This document shows positions 61,849-64,000 of a DNA stretch of 64,000 nt, piece by piece; within the stretch, counting starts at the first letter, position 1; each line of letters starts with the position of its first letter. The notes beneath the pieces were generated by a model. It was not told the DNA's origin. It saw nothing but the letters and a program-made list of their open reading frames with translations, and did no database searches. This DNA comes from Saprospirales bacterium (GTDB taxonomy: Bacteria; Bacteroidota; Bacteroidia; Chitinophagales; Saprospiraceae), in assembly GCA_016711045.1 (NCBI GenBank), contig JADJTT010000006.1, forward strand, positions 534,802 to 598,801, read 5' to 3'. A program made the position numbers and the translations under genes.

Positions 61849-63021
61849 ATGATAAAAGCATCCTTTGCAGTAATATTGCAGCATGGTTACGGAAGCGACC
61901 GCCTTGGCATCGCAGATGAAATTTGCAGACACCTGAAAACCAGGGGGCATGGCCGACCCCTTTGGCCGTTTGGGCATTTATCCCCTACTGGCAAGTCGGC
62001 CCGGATCTGGTCATTGAATCCTACGACACCCCGCAGACACGCAGGGAACTGGACGAAGTCTTTCATGCGCTGGGCCTGGCCTGGACCTGCGGTGCCGGTG
62101 ACCACCGACCTCCGCGAAACCGTGGAAGTTTCATCCTCCAATCGGCCAACGGCCAACAGCCACTCATCCTCAATTTTGCGACGCTGATCCCGTATTTGGA
62201 GGTCCAGGGATCTGATGTCATCCAACACCTGGAGGAACTTGGTCTGGCTTTCACCGGAGCGGATGCCCCTTTCTACCATATTTCGACCTCCAAAATTTTG
62301 ATGAAGGAAGCCCTTCCCTGCGGGAAGGGGTATCCACGGCGCCCTTTGCAGTGATCACCGACCCCGAAAGGGATATTCCCGGCCTCTGCGAAAAACTGGG
62401 CGCGCCCTGTTCGTCAAACCAGCGATCAGCGCCGGGAGCTTCGGACTGTCCCTTAAATCAGTCGTCAACTCCGATGAAGAAGTGCACGAGCAGGTCATGA
62501 CCTTGCTCAATAGCCTTACCAGCGCGAATTTACCGAAGGAGGCATTTTTGTGGAACGGTTTTATCAACGGTCCGGAGTTACCGTATTAGTGGTGGAGCAC
62601 CGGGGGTCCGGAACCATCGGGGTGTATCAGTTCCGGTAGAACGGGCTTTTTAACAATGCCTTGCCGGAAATGGAGCGGTTTTCCCTACGACCGGTACTGG
62701 GAATTGTTTAAGGAAGATCGCGGCCACCGGATGGCAAACCCTGTACGAATATCTGCCCCTGCGGATCCCACGCTGAAAAAAAAGCCTGGAAGACCTCGCC
62801 TGGAATGCCTACTGCGCCGTCGGCGGCCAGGATACCGGCCGGGTCGATATCCGTGTATGGACCGGCAGACCGGCGAACCCCCTACGTCCTGAGGTCAACG
62901 CCAACGCGGCATTTCCGCCGATGAGAATGAATCTTCTACCGCCAGATTCTCCGCTGGAGTGGTATCCCTTTACCCGGTTGATGAGCGATATGCTTTACGG
63001 AGCTTTAGTCCGAAAAAATAA
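61849..63021 (+). pseudogene. D-Ala-D-Ala-ligase-like ATP-grasp protein, multiply frameshifted
   Basis: Conserved pieces follow each other in three frames: GPDLVIESYDTPQTRRELDE (frame from 61923), VTTDLRETVEVS, GLAFTGADAPFYHISTSK (the D-Ala ligase pattern for the ATP loop), PFAVITDPERDIPGLCEKLG, FVKPAISAGSFGLSLKS, then metal-binding EVNANAAFP near the end. At least six single-base breaks are needed. The start is uncertain (ATG 61849 or later). A ligase of the D-alanine-D-alanine type activates a carboxylate with ATP and joins an amine. It precedes another ATP-grasp gene by 9 nt, so they form an operon. The small gap to the VWA gene is a divergent promoter region. Confidence 0.62.
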
Positions 63022-63030
63022 CCCCTCCCA

Positions 63031-64000
63031 ATGCTAAAGGTCTGCATCCTCCAACCCGATTACGGTTCTTCCGAGGTCGATTACCGGAATTACGACCCTC
63101 CGAGAAACCTGGCCCACCTGCTCCCCGACGCGCAGGTCGACCACGTTTTTCTAAACAAACTCACCGCCTACCGCCAGTTGAAAGCCCTGAAACGGGGAGG
63201 GCTGGACGATGTTCGTCAATCTCTGCGAAGCTACCCGGAGTGGGATATTCCTTCCCTTTGAGGTCACTTCTATGCCCTGGAGATGCTGGACCTCCCTTAC
63301 ACCGTGGCCCTTCCCCCGCAGCTGTTTGATCCACCTAAGCCCCTGATGAAGACGTTGGCCCTTCGCCGCAGGGGTAAAGGTGCCGGATTTTGCCCCGGCT
63401 TGTGGGCCCGGACGATGACGTGGCGGCTGCCTGTGCCCATCTGTCTTTCCCCTGTTCGTCAAACCCGCAGGGGCGGGGCGACAGCCTGGGTATTGACGAG
63501 CATTCCCATGTCGGAGGAAGAATTGAAAGCTGCGGTAACCGCTATCGTCCGCGATGCGATGCAGCGCTGGTGGAAACGTACATCGAGGGCCGTGAATTCA
63601 CGGTATTGGTTGCGGCAGGGGAGGAGCCGATCGCCTATTTGCCGCTGGGGTTCGTGTTTGCGGGCGACCCACTCTTTAAAACCACGATCTGGAAAGTCAC
63701 GCAATGGCACCCCGAGCGCAATGTGCCTTGTGCCGACCCCGATCTTACAGCGCGTTTGCGCAAGCGGCGCGGCAGGTTTTTACCGGGTTTGAAGGCGTGG
63801 GCTATGCCCGCCTCGACTTCGGGTTGATACGGCCGGGGAGATCCTATTTTCTCGAGGTCAATTTCACCTGCGGTCTTTTATCCCGGAAGGCTATGAAGGT
63901 AGCGCCGATTATATATCCTGAAACACGACGGAACCGGACGGAGCCGGCTTTCCCCGGCAAATTATCGCGCAGGTATCGCCCGTCACCAGCGCAAAAAGAA
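63031..64000 (+). pseudogene. Second D-Ala-D-Ala-ligase-like ATP-grasp protein, frameshifted and cut by the window edge
   Basis: ATG 63031 begins MLKVCILQPDYGSSEVDYRN. Conserved sequence then passes through several frames: YPEWDIPS, ALEMLDLPYT, PQLFDPPKPLMKTLA, DDDVAAACAHLSFP, GDSLGIDEHSHVG (ATP loop), ALVETYIEGREFTVLVAAG, and GYARLDF followed by EVNFTCG near 63860. The gene continues to the right edge (LKHDGTG...). It is a paralogue of the preceding gene and the same reaction type is expected. The identical pattern of single-base breaks in both suggests poor sequence quality here. Confidence 0.62.

Overview
The window looks like a chromosomal segment of a Bacteroidota bacterium, most likely the Saprospiria/Lewinella group. 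This is an inference from type IX secretion (T9SS) C-terminal sorting domains of type A (22.9-24.6, 28.0-30.0, 58.7-59.6 kb) and type B (36.1-38.3 kb), SprB/HYR/LamG surface proteins, 7TMR-DISM sensors, LytS/LytTR signalling and promoters with the TAnnTTTG -7 box. No rRNA, tRNA, CRISPR array, insertion sequence or phage gene was seen.

Layout. 0-7.6 kb: an exported protease cluster with two paralogous M48-type metallopeptidase/TPR proteins, a FecR-like/TPR protein whose linker carries a 16-residue repeat with regularly spaced dibasic sites, a partial Ig-like/TPR protein at the left edge that resembles it, and a periplasmic caspase-TPR protein. 7.6-20.3 kb: housekeeping and transport genes: NTF2-like protein, PiT phosphate transporter, adenosine deaminase followed directly by a prokaryotic pentameric ligand-gated channel, a three-gene pyruvate:acceptor oxidoreductase operon whose first gene is a PorG-GltD-ferredoxin fusion, and YgiQ. 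20.3-32.6 kb: M20 amidohydrolase, DUF3089 lipoprotein, M28 peptidase, a CarD/Tudor-like protein, a LytS/LytTR pair, a secreted multicopper oxidase and a GH20 hexosaminidase. 32.7-42.3 kb: a cytoplasmic caspase in an operon with a RimK-like ATP-grasp, an FG-GAP/UnbV surface protein, a 7TM adenylate cyclase, and a probable Pyr4-type terpene cyclase next to an MpaB-type oxygenase. 42.4-58.6 kb: two giant multidomain surface proteins, the first starting with an alpha-amylase, sharing eukaryote-like modules and a common C-terminal module, with a Uma2 nuclease gene between them. 58.7-64 kb: two VWA-domain proteins and two tandem D-Ala-D-Ala-ligase-like ATP-grasp genes, all broken by frameshifts.

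Intergenic DNA is unusually structured. There is a set of near-perfect palindromes of unrelated sequence (8.5, 22.8, 35.95, 42.3 kb), a second set of AT-rich inverted repeats placed exactly at gene 3' ends (20.3, 48.7, 58.7 kb), a direct/inverted repeat cluster ahead of ygiQ, an array of tiny hairpins at 41.0 kb and a 14-bp tandem repeat at 49.4 kb.

Quality warning: single-base frameshifts are rare up to about 42 kb (17.7-17.8 and 25.40 kb), appear repeatedly in the giant genes (43.24, 47.3-47.8, 52.54, 57.3-57.7, 58.0-58.2 kb) and are dense after 59 kb. Conserved protein sequence continues across each break in another frame, so sequencing or assembly error is a likelier cause than gene decay, but the sequence alone cannot settle this.
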